From assembly GCA_023151335.1 (NCBI GenBank), contig JAKLJF010000184.1:1-8542 (forward strand): DNA of 8,542 bases. Reading direction: 5' to 3'. Below are positions 1 to 6,119 of the stretch, one piece after another (position 1 is the stretch's first letter; each line of letters starts with the position of its first letter). The stretch is from Thermoanaerobaculia bacterium. Its GTDB lineage: Bacteria > Bacteroidota > Bacteroidia > Chitinophagales > Saprospiraceae. The translations under genes and the position numbers were made by a program. The notes beneath the pieces are model-generated. The model had not been told where the DNA came from. It worked only from the letters and a program-made list of their open reading frames with translations, and did not search any database.

Positions 1-75
1 CCGGCAGGGATGTATTTCTTCCGGGTGGAAATGGATGGAGCAGTGATCGGGAGCGGGAAGTTGATTGCGCGGTGA
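1..75 (+). CDS. C-terminal end of a T9SS-sorted secreted protein (partial)
   Basis: Only the last 24 residues and the TGA stop are inside the window; the gene begins upstream. The residues read PAGMYFFRVEMDGAVIGSGK followed by LIAR. This is the end of a type A T9SS sorting domain: the 'L/P-x-G-(I/M)-Y' turn and a short final beta strand ending in a basic residue are typical. In known systems this domain directs the protein through the outer-membrane type IX translocon, after which it is cleaved. The 24 residues and the underlying DNA are identical to the end of the complete cargo gene at 1680-4367, so the two are paralogues at least here. Nothing can be said about the rest of the protein. The stop lies 11 bp from the convergent stop of the next gene. 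Confidence 0.85.
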   Translation, partial: PAGMYFFRVEMDGAVIGSGKLIAR

Positions 76-77
76 TT
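1..77 (+). repeat. 77-bp direct repeat, copy 1
   Basis: Bases 1-77 match 4293-4369 with no difference, in direct orientation. The match covers the final 24 codons, the stop and two bases after it, then ends at once (ttcctt against tttttg). Its left limit is unknown because the window starts here. Identity at every silent position points to recent duplication or gene conversion, not only to selection on the protein. Confidence 0.97.
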
Positions 78-86
78 CCTTATTCC

Positions 87-1487
87 TTACACCCGTTCCA
101 TCAACCATTCCTTTTCTGTCAGCACGGCTTCCTGTTCGATTTGCCGCCGCAGGGAGGCCGATTCACTCAGATCGCGGCGGTTGCAACGCAGCAGGGCCCG
201 GGTGTAACGCACGATGTTGAGGCAATTGGCGCGGTGGTAGCCGAGCGCCCGCTGGCGGCGGATGTAGTGTTGCATACTGTCGAGGTGGCTTTCGAGCAGG
301 TCGGTTTCGCCGGTGTCGAAGTAAATTTTCATTTGAAGGGTTTTTGCGTTCATACTGTGGATAAAATCGCGGTAATCGGCGCGTTGCAGGTGCAGGAGTG
401 CGGCATGATAGTCTTTACGCAAATAGGCCATGCGGGCCATATTCATATTGAAGGCGCTTTCGCGGTATTTGCGTTCGAGGCGGGGCTTGTATTGGTGTAT
501 GAATGTTTCGGCCCAATCGGTTTCGCCCAGTCGCATGGCGGCGATCACGATATTGTTGTAGGAAAAATGGGAAAGCACGCCTTTGTCGAGCAGCAGATCA
601 CGGGCAAGCGCTTCGCGGTACAGATCGAAATTGGCGCGATCCCAGGCTGAATTGGGCGCCGTGTTGTTCTTTTTTACCCCGAAATTGATGGCCAGCAGGT
701 ACAGCGCCCGCAATTCCTCGGCCGGAAAGGACTCGGCGTGGACAGACAACATTTCCCGAAAAGCGAAAAAGTGGTCTTCGGCCACCGGATCGCTCAAAAA
801 ACGGCAGGCATGATAGTACAGGCCGATAGCCGGCTGTTGTTGGAGTGCTTCGCGTTCCACAAAGGCCAGAATGGAATCGAGCAGGCCAAACGTATAGTTC
901 CTTTTAAAAACGGCCTGGTGCGACAAGGCCAGGCAAATGTGCCGGAGTTTTTTGGCGATAAAACCCAGGTCCATCCAATCGGATATTTCCTGCAGGTTGA
1001 ATTCCTCGTACCGTTTGGCGGCCGATTCGATTTGGAAATGTTCCCATTCAAGATCGTGACTGTTCTCCAGATACCGGACATCGCGCCAGGGTTGACCGGC
1101 GCAAACTTCCCGCGCTTCGCGAAGGGCTATACGCGCCTGTTTGGGCAAATTGCGCTGCCGGTAAATGGCAGCCAGATGTAATTTCCTCTTTCCGGTATCG
1201 GCGAGGGCGGCCCGGTGCAGCCAGAACTGCTCTACCAACTCCAGCAAGTGGCTGTTGGCCAACCGCATTTTTTGATCGTCAAAGGCGCCGGCGCCGGGGT
1301 AGGCTGCCTGCCAGGCTTTTTGCGCCTCGGGCTGCCGGCGGTTTTCCAGGCAATCGCGCAAATAGCCGGACAGACGGACCAGTTGCTCTTTGCGGTTGAA
1401 ATAAGGCGAATGGGCGAATCGCTCGAATTCGCGCAGTTCAGATTTATCCAGCGTGGAAAAAGCTGACCACAATTGGGTATTTTCCAT
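87..1487 (-). CDS. 466-aa TPR-like helical protein of unknown function
   Basis: I do not recognise a named family. The protein has no signal peptide and no membrane segment, so it is probably cytoplasmic. It is rich in Leu, Ala, Arg, Glu, Tyr and Trp and looks helical throughout. The N-terminus (about residues 13-40) carries 'LDKSEL..FERF..SPYFN', a start I associate with Saprospiria hypothetical proteins. Residues 320-430 show TPR-like helix pairs: GETDWAETFIHQY (320-333), an ARMAYLRKDYHAALLHL stretch (351-367), and a LQMKIYFDTGETDLLESHL stretch (384-402). The ATG at 1487 is the first good start and the frame is long and clean. It runs convergently to the partial cargo gene with only 11 bp between stops. 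It diverges from the complete cargo gene, so it sits between two paralogues. A protein-protein interaction scaffold is an inference from the repeats; no catalytic motif is visible. Confidence 0.85.
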   Translation of the reverse strand: MENTQLWSAFSTLDKSELREFERFAHSPYFNRKEQLVRLSGYLRDCLENRRQPEAQKAWQAAYPGAGAFDDQKMRLANSHLLELVEQFWLHRAALADTGKRKLHLAAIYRQRNLPKQARIALREAREVCAGQPWRDVRYLENSHDLEWEHFQIESAAKRYEEFNLQEISDWMDLGFIAKKLRHICLALSHQAVFKRNYTFGLLDSILAFVEREALQQQPAIGLYYHACRFLSDPVAEDHFFAFREMLSVHAESFPAEELRALYLLAINFGVKKNNTAPNSAWDRANFDLYREALARDLLLDKGVLSHFSYNNIVIAAMRLGETDWAETFIHQYKPRLERKYRESAFNMNMARMAYLRKDYHAALLHLQRADYRDFIHSMNAKTLQMKIYFDTGETDLLESHLDSMQHYIRRQRALGYHRANCLNIVRYTRALLRCNRRDLSESASLRRQIEQEAVLTEKEWLMERV

Positions 1488-1533
1488 TGAAGACGATTTT
1501 GGGTCGGCGATGCAGTATTTTAATTTTAGGAAA

Positions 1534-1563
1534 CAAAAACTATATTAAAATTCTGTTTATCAA
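1534..1563 (-). promoter_or_regulatory. Candidate promoter of the 466-aa gene
   Basis: On the minus strand a TTG (1563-1561) is followed after 18 bp by TAGTTTTTG (1542-1534). The Bacteroidota primary sigma factor prefers TTTG or TTG, about 19 bp, then TAnnTTTG; here the downstream box is one base longer than consensus. It lies in the AT-rich stretch about 46 bp before the start codon, which would give a leader of about 40 nt. This is a pattern match only. Confidence 0.35.
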
Positions 1564-1615
1564 TGTTTTAATTTTTTTATTTATTTAATTTTAGTTACAA
1601 ATATAAAAATTTGTC

Positions 1616-1647
1616 TTTGCATAGGCATTTCCGCGGCGGCACTTTTG
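1616..1647 (+). promoter_or_regulatory. Candidate promoter of the secreted T9SS cargo gene
   Basis: TTTG (1616-1619), a 20-bp spacer, then CACTTTTG (1640-1647), which matches TAnnTTTG except at its first base. A weaker alternative -7 box, TGTCTTTG (1612-1619), lacks a good upstream element. The choice matters: with the first, the inverted repeat at 1642-1670 overlaps the promoter; with the second, it lies in the mRNA leader. Confidence 0.3.
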
Positions 1648-1670
1648 TGTCGTCCGAACGACACGAAAAG
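1642..1670. promoter_or_regulatory. Inverted repeat just upstream of the T9SS cargo gene
   Basis: CTTTTGTGTCGT, loop CCGA, then ACGACAC-G-AAAAG. The inner arms GTGTCGT (1647-1653) and ACGACAC (1658-1664) pair perfectly over 7 bp. After one bulged G (1665), a further 5 bp, CTTTT with AAAAG, also pair. The structure ends 9 bases before the ATG at 1680, where a ribosome would bind. It could be an mRNA hairpin that limits initiation, or an operator overlapping the -7 box. The sequence alone does not decide. Confidence 0.5.
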
Positions 1671-1679
1671 TCTCTGCCC

Positions 1680-4367
1680 ATGAAATATTGCTTGTACTGC
1701 CTGCTATTCCCCTGTTTGTTTTTGCTTCACAAGGGCGTTCTGAACGCCCAATGTACTGCCGATGCTGGTCCCGAGCGGGTGTTAACCTGCACCGATCCGG
1801 AGGTTACGCTCAGCGGCGCCTCCAATGTGCCCAATGCCAGCTTTGCCTGGAGCGGGCCGGGCGGTTTCACGTCAACGGAGCAGTCGCCCGCGGTGAGCCT
1901 TCCCGGGTTGTATTTACTCACGATCACCGACCCCGGCGACGGATGTACGGCTACGGATCAGGTGGCGGTTGCGGAAGACAAGATATTACCAGCCATTTCT
2001 CTTTCACCTACCCCGGCATGCAATAATGATGGAGGTTTGATCATTACCGGGGGCGGGCCGGGATTTCAGTATTTATGGAGTACCGGGGATACTGCATCGA
2101 GCCTTCAAAACCTCACGGGCGGGTTATATTGCGTGACGGTGACGGGGCCGAACGGGTGTACAGATGAGGTGTGTGGTGTGGTGACACAATTGCCGTTGGC
2201 TTTGGTGGGCTTTTCTGTTACCGAGCCTTTGGAGGATAAGAAAAACGGACAGATTACCCTGACGCCAATACCGCCAGGCGCCATTTTTGCCTACCAATGG
2301 TCGGGGCCGAACGGATTTACTGCGATCACGCCCGTGGTATCCGGCCTTGATTCAGGTACGTATGTCGTTACAGTTACAAACCCTGTATCCGGCTGCTCGG
2401 CAGTATACGACTTCACGCTGGTTCGTACCTATTTGCCACTGAGCATTTACAATATCATCAACTGCGACGGTCTGGTACATTTTCAAATTGCGCCTTCAAA
2501 TCCGCCTTATACCATTGATTGGAGTGGCGGTTCACAAGTGGTTGGGCAGCCGGAAGCCTCTGTTTTATTGTCCCCAGGCGTATATACCATCACGGTTACG
2601 GACTCTGGCGGCGCGAGCAAAACCATCACGATTACTATTCCGCAGATTTCGCCTCCTTGTACTTATATCGAGGGATTTATCCGGTATGACGACAATAGCA
2701 ATTGCTTGACCGACAGTGCAGAGTCCGGTTTTGGGGGATGGTATATCAGGGCCATAGGTAATGGTTCAAAGTATTACGCGGTTAGCGATCCTGAGGGTTA
2801 CTACCGGCTCCGTACAGAACCCGGCACGTTTTCGTTGGCTGTTTTTCCGCAAGGCGGTGCGTTTTCTGCCTGTGCGAACGATGTGCCGGTGTTGGTCGCC
2901 TCGGCGGGCGATACGGCCAGGGTTAACTTTTCTATTCAGGGCCCCGACCCCGGTTGCCCTTCACTCGAAGTGCACCTGGGCACGCCTCGTCTGCGCCGCT
3001 GTTTCGACAATAATTTCTATTATTTGCGCTATCAAAACAATAGCCTTGCACCGGCCACCGACGCTTATATCGACCTGCGCCTTGACCCAATGCTGGAAGT
3101 TGTCGGGGCTTCCCGGCCTTATACAGATTTGGGGAACGGAATTTTTCGTTTTCAACTGGGGACTGTTCTGCCGTTTTATCCCGGATATTTTTGGGTGCAG
3201 GTGGCCGTTTCCTGCGATGCCGTTTTAGGGCAATCGCATTGCTCGACGGCACATATTTACCCGGATACGCTGTGCGACCCACCGAATCCGGTATGGTCCG
3301 GCGCTTTGGTGGAAGTGCATGCACGCTGCGAAAGCGACTCATTGCGTTTTATTGTGAAAAATACGGGAACCGGGCCGATGAGCGAGACTTCCGGGTTTAT
3401 CGTCATCGAAGACGGCATGCTGGGTTTGCAGGGAACCGCTCCCAAGTTGGTTGCAGGCGATTCATTTGTCGTGAGCGTAGCGGCTAACGGCGCCTGGTGG
3501 CGCTTCGAAGCGGAACAGGAACCTTTCGCTCCACCCGCGCCGGGACCGGTACGTTCGGTGGAAGGCTGCGTGATGGCCGGTGATTTTAGTAAAGGCTGGG
3601 TCAATCAGTTTTCGCTGGGCGACGAAGTGCCCTGGCTCGACGAAAATTGTACGCCCAACACCGGCGCTTACGACCCGAATGATAAACAGGGCTTTCCCAC
3701 GGGTTATGGCGCCAAACGATATATCCGGCCCGGTACGGAGCTGGAGTACCTGATCCGTTTTCAAAATACCGGCAACGACACGGCTTTCACGGTGGTGATC
3801 CGCGACACCTTGTCGGAGTGGCTCGATCCCCTGACGGTCCGGTCCGGCGTCAGCAGCCACCCTTATCGTTTCGAACTGACGGGAAAAGGCCTACTGATCT
3901 TCGACTTCCAAAACATCCTGCTGCCCGACAGCAACGTGAACGAGCCGGCTTCCCACGGTTTCGTGCAGTACCGCATCCGCCCGCGCGCCGATGTGCCGCT
4001 GGAAACGGATATTTTCAACAGCGCCGCCATTTATTTCGACTTCAACGATCCGATCATCACCAACACCACCGTGCACCGCATCGGCGAAAACTTCATCAGC
4101 GTCGGCTTCTGGGAACCCCGCAAACCCGCGTATACCGTCAGTGTATACCCCCAACCTATGAGCGACGCTGCATGGATTGAAGTGAAGGGCCCTGCCGGCG
4201 CCGCCCGCCTGCGCATATTCGACCAAACCGGCCGGCAGGTGCTGGCGCTCGATGCCGCGGAGCCGCGGTTCCTGCTGCGGCGGGGCGACTTGCCGGCAGG
4301 GATGTATTTCTTCCGGGTGGAAATGGATGGAGCAGTGATCGGGAGCGGGAAGTTGATTGCGCGGTGA
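1680..4367 (+). CDS. Secreted 895-aa T9SS cargo protein with SprB/PKD-like repeats and DUF7619-type domain
   Basis: The protein is predicted to be exported and surface-attached or released. The ATG at 1680 was chosen because it starts a clear Sec signal peptide (residues 1-24, hydrophobic core, end LNAQ before Cys25); the TTG at 1611 would put a 23-residue polar extension before it. Four Ig-like, SprB/PKD-type modules follow at about 25-98, 101-171, 172-250 and 251-325, with recurring 'W-S-G-P-x-G-F' and 'G-x-Y-x-V-T-V-T' signatures. Residues about 330-420 (EGFIRYDDNSNC...) resemble a carboxypeptidase-regulatory or SdrD-B-like fold. A Cys-rich middle follows. Residues about 664-795, from YDPNDK to the IYFDFN..I.TNT motif, match the DUF7619 type. 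The type A sorting domain is at about 816-895. There is no lipobox and no enzyme motif, so adhesion or a structural role is inferred. The last 77 bp duplicate the window's start. GC content rises towards the 3' end. Confidence 0.92.
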   Translation: MKYCLYCLLFPCLFLLHKGVLNAQCTADAGPERVLTCTDPEVTLSGASNVPNASFAWSGPGGFTSTEQSPAVSLPGLYLLTITDPGDGCTATDQVAVAEDKILPAISLSPTPACNNDGGLIITGGGPGFQYLWSTGDTASSLQNLTGGLYCVTVTGPNGCTDEVCGVVTQLPLALVGFSVTEPLEDKKNGQITLTPIPPGAIFAYQWSGPNGFTAITPVVSGLDSGTYVVTVTNPVSGCSAVYDFTLVRTYLPLSIYNIINCDGLVHFQIAPSNPPYTIDWSGGSQVVGQPEASVLLSPGVYTITVTDSGGASKTITITIPQISPPCTYIEGFIRYDDNSNCLTDSAESGFGGWYIRAIGNGSKYYAVSDPEGYYRLRTEPGTFSLAVFPQGGAFSACANDVPVLVASAGDTARVNFSIQGPDPGCPSLEVHLGTPRLRRCFDNNFYYLRYQNNSLAPATDAYIDLRLDPMLEVVGASRPYTDLGNGIFRFQLGTVLPFYPGYFWVQVAVSCDAVLGQSHCSTAHIYPDTLCDPPNPVWSGALVEVHARCESDSLRFIVKNTGTGPMSETSGFIVIEDGMLGLQGTAPKLVAGDSFVVSVAANGAWWRFEAEQEPFAPPAPGPVRSVEGCVMAGDFSKGWVNQFSLGDEVPWLDENCTPNTGAYDPNDKQGFPTGYGAKRYIRPGTELEYLIRFQNTGNDTAFTVVIRDTLSEWLDPLTVRSGVSSHPYRFELTGKGLLIFDFQNILLPDSNVNEPASHGFVQYRIRPRADVPLETDIFNSAAIYFDFNDPIITNTTVHRIGENFISVGFWEPRKPAYTVSVYPQPMSDAAWIEVKGPAGAARLRIFDQTGRQVLALDAAEPRFLLRRGDLPAGMYFFRVEMDGAVIGSGKLIAR

Positions 4368-4369
4368 TT
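4293..4369 (+). repeat. 77-bp direct repeat, copy 2
   Basis: This copy is identical to bases 1-77 and forms the end of the complete cargo gene. One base further left cannot be compared because copy 1 is cut by the window edge. The two copies lie 4292 bp apart in the same orientation, so recombination between them could delete or circularise the 466-aa gene together with one cargo gene. Confidence 0.97.
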
Positions 4370-4387
4370 TTTGGGCGCCTCGTAGCG

Positions 4388-4411
4388 TTTTTTCACCATG
4401 GAGACACGGAG
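4388..4411. repeat. Short motif resembling a dispersed 'CACGGAGACACGGAG' element
   Basis: TTTTTT is followed by CACCATGGAGACACGGAG between the convergent stops of the cargo gene (4367) and the oxidase (4415). I recall near-identical strings (CACCACGGAGACACGGAG) recurring in intergenic DNA of many environmental bacteria. Only one copy is seen here, so its identity as a repeat rests on memory, not on this window. Confidence 0.25.
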
Positions 4412-4414
4412 CGT

Positions 4415-5896
4415 TCAGTGGTGATGCCCGCGTTGCGCAATTTTCTTTTCAATCGGCGTATCTTTATCTACTACCTCGAAATGCGCCATCATGCCCGCGG
4501 CGGCGTGTTCGAGAATATGGCAGTGATACATCCATTTGCCGGTACGTTCGTCGGGCATCCAGGCAATTTTGATGCTGCCTTTGCGGGGCACGTTGTAGGT
4601 GTCTTTCCAGGCTTTGAAGGCGGGCGCCTGTCCGTTTTCTTCCAGCAGCTGGAAGAAGAAGCCGTGCAGGTGAAACGGGTGATCGAGCATACTGGGATTG
4701 GTGATTTCCCATACCTGTAGTTCGCCGGAGCGGACGGGCTGGTCGTGCAGGTGCATTTCGTCGTTGATGGTGAAGTCGACGCCGTCTGTCCAGTTTCTTT
4801 TGCCATGCAGTTTGATGTGGCGGTTGGCAGGCGCGTTGGGTTCTGCGAGCGACGGAACTGGCTGAAACATATCCGGGATGTTGGCTACCGAGGTTTTGGC
4901 GGCGCCGGCCTGTACGGTGGCGAACAGTTCCCGTTTCGCTTTGCCGGTGCCGCGGTCGAAGGGGAGCGATTCGATGCGGACGGTCTCGCCCGCCTCGAAG
5001 GGGCCAACGGCCAGGTCGAAACGTTCGCCGGGCGTGATCAGGAGTTGGGTGTCGACGCGCGGCCTTTCAAGCAGTCCGCCGTCGGTACCGATGATTTTAA
5101 ACGCTTTGCCGCCAAGGTGCAGCAAAAAATAGCGCGCGCTGGAGGTGTTGACAAAACGCCACCTTTCGGTTTGGCCGGCAGCCATTTCAATGATGGGGTT
5201 TTCTTTGCCGTTGACGAGCAGGGTTTCGCCTTCGCGGCCGTCGTGCCGTTCCATCCAGCGGGGCAGGAACCAGCCCGGTTTTTTGAACTCGTTTTTCGCG
5301 GTGAGTTTCATGTCGTCCACCAGAAAAAGGCGGTCGCCATCGGTGAGGGGATCGTTCTCGTCTTCCACAATAATGGCGCCGTACAGGCCCCGTTCCATTT
5401 GTACGGTTTCGTTGGTATGGGGGTGATACCAGTAGGTTCCGGCATCGGGGAGCACAAATTTGTATTCAAATGTTTCGCCCGGCATTACGGCTTTTTGCAC
5501 TTCTTCGGTGCCGTCCATCTGCGACGGGATGCGCAGGCCATGCCAGTGGATGGTGGTGGGTTCGGGCAGTGTGTTGGTGAGGCGAACGACCAGGGTGTCG
5601 CCTTTACGGGCTTTCAGCACCGGGCCGGGTACTTGCCGGTTGTAGCCCCATGCTTCCACTGTTTTCCCCGGTGCGATTTCCCAGTTAAATATGCCGGCTG
5701 TGAGATCATAACGGACGGTTTTCGCTTCGCCTTGCGTTTGTTTCGACTGCTTTTGAATGGAAAAATAATGGTTGGTATTGGCAGGTTGTTGCGTTGGAGC
5801 GATGCCGGTTTTTTCATTTTCCGGGATAAAGGCAGCGGTGAGCGCCAGTGCGCCTAAAGCGCTGAACAGGGTAGCGATTTTTTTTAACTTTTTCAT
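4415..5896 (-). CDS. Periplasmic multicopper oxidase (three-cupredoxin, CueO/laccase-like)
   Basis: The 493-aa enzyme is expected to oxidise substrates such as Cu(I), phenols or metal ions while reducing O2 to water. The ATG at 5896 starts a Sec-type signal peptide (MKKLKKIATLFSALGALALT, no twin arginine); the frame stays open 41 codons further upstream, but that stretch overlaps the promoter and looks non-coding. All copper ligands are visible: HWH (H117, H119), HPH (H158, H160), HPFHLHG (H406, H409, H411) and HCHILEHAAAGM (H458, C459, H460, H464, axial M469). The cupredoxin domains lie at about 62-181, 190-320 and 355-478. The length fits three-domain bacterial oxidases. There is no Met-rich insert like that of CueO, which leaves the substrate open, and no Tat signal, unlike CueO. 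The protein ends in RGHHH, a possible extra metal site. It diverges from the Cys/His-rich gene at 6120, which suggests a shared metal or redox role. Confidence 0.95.
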   Translation of the reverse strand: MKKLKKIATLFSALGALALTAAFIPENEKTGIAPTQQPANTNHYFSIQKQSKQTQGEAKTVRYDLTAGIFNWEIAPGKTVEAWGYNRQVPGPVLKARKGDTLVVRLTNTLPEPTTIHWHGLRIPSQMDGTEEVQKAVMPGETFEYKFVLPDAGTYWYHPHTNETVQMERGLYGAIIVEDENDPLTDGDRLFLVDDMKLTAKNEFKKPGWFLPRWMERHDGREGETLLVNGKENPIIEMAAGQTERWRFVNTSSARYFLLHLGGKAFKIIGTDGGLLERPRVDTQLLITPGERFDLAVGPFEAGETVRIESLPFDRGTGKAKRELFATVQAGAAKTSVANIPDMFQPVPSLAEPNAPANRHIKLHGKRNWTDGVDFTINDEMHLHDQPVRSGELQVWEITNPSMLDHPFHLHGFFFQLLEENGQAPAFKAWKDTYNVPRKGSIKIAWMPDERTGKWMYHCHILEHAAAGMMAHFEVVDKDTPIEKKIAQRGHHH

Positions 5897-5922
5897 CAGG
5901 TTGTTTTCATTTTTTGATGGGA

Positions 5923-5930
5923 CAAAGGTA
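5923..5930 (-). promoter_or_regulatory. -7 box of the multicopper oxidase promoter
   Basis: On the minus strand TACCTTTG (5930-5923) is an exact match to the Bacteroidota -7 consensus TAnnTTTG. It lies 26 bp before the ATG at 5896 and predicts a short, A-rich leader of about 20 nt. At the expected -33 distance there is no TTTG; TGTAAC (5957-5952, minus) lies there instead, 21 bp upstream. That may mean activator dependence or a different sigma factor. Confidence 0.5.
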
Positions 5931-5959
5931 TGGCCGCCCTCCAGGGGGCATGTTACAGG

Positions 5960-5989
5960 ATTTTGGAAGAGAGTTTTGAAATTTTGGAA
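5960..5989. repeat. Direct repeat ATTTTGGAA, two copies 21 bp apart
   Basis: ATTTTGGAA occurs at 5960-5968 and again at 5981-5989, with a looser copy (AGTTTTGAA) at 5972-5980 between them. The 21-bp period is two helical turns. The pair lies about 30-60 bp upstream of the oxidase -7 box, where an activator such as a response regulator could bind. The function is inferred. Confidence 0.4.
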
Positions 5990-6034
5990 AATGGGTCCGC
6001 GACAATAAGTGGCCCACATTGGTATTTTTTAAAG

Positions 6035-6103
6035 TCATGTTAAGATTCGCTGACCGGGGTTCCCTTGTTCCCGGTTTCTGCACTAAAGGGAAAATCATGT
6101 TAA
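6035..6103. repeat. Direct repeat TCATGTTAA, two copies exactly 60 bp apart
   Basis: TCATGTTAA lies at 6035-6043 and 6095-6103; with flanks, AAA(G/A)TCATGTTAA matches at 12 of 13 positions. A third, shorter relative, CATGTTAC, is at 5949-5956. All three are inside the 223-bp divergent region. The second copy ends 16 bp before the start of the Cys/His-rich gene. They could be binding sites for one regulator. Confidence 0.4.
6053..6092 (+). promoter_or_regulatory. Two overlapping inverted repeats upstream of the Cys/His-rich gene
   Basis: ACCGGG (6053-6058) can pair with CCCGGT (6070-6075). TTCCCTT (6060-6066), inside the loop of that hairpin, can instead pair with AAGGGAA (6086-6092). Both stems are short (6-7 bp) and topologically exclude each other. 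If this DNA is transcribed as leader it could switch between two forms, but the arms are weak and chance is possible. Confidence 0.25.
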
Positions 6104-6119
6104 ACAAAACCTTTTTCCT

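Noticed and set aside
1611..1679. TTG start giving the cargo protein a 23-residue N-terminal extension
   Set aside because: The extension is polar, overlaps promoter-like DNA and the inverted repeat, and would bury the signal peptide that starts at the ATG at 1680.
1740..1754. Lipobox before Cys25 of the cargo protein
   Set aside because: The residues are LNAQC; Gln at -1 and Asn at -3 do not fit a lipobox, and the protein has a T9SS tail.
4368..4394. Intrinsic terminator after the cargo gene (CGC...GCG followed by six T)
   Set aside because: The stem is only 3 bp, too weak to support a call.
4745..5857. 370-codon plus-strand frame
   Set aside because: It lies antisense to the multicopper oxidase, whose copper ligands are all intact. 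The frame is a by-product of codon composition.
5898..5915. Four-codon upstream frame (ATGAAAACAACCTGA) overlapping the oxidase start as TGATG
   Set aside because: It is very short and A-rich; coincidence is more likely than translational coupling.
5897..6019. Upstream start for the multicopper oxidase (41 more residues)
   Set aside because: The stretch contains the TACCTTTG box and direct repeats, and the ATG at 5896 starts a proper signal peptide.
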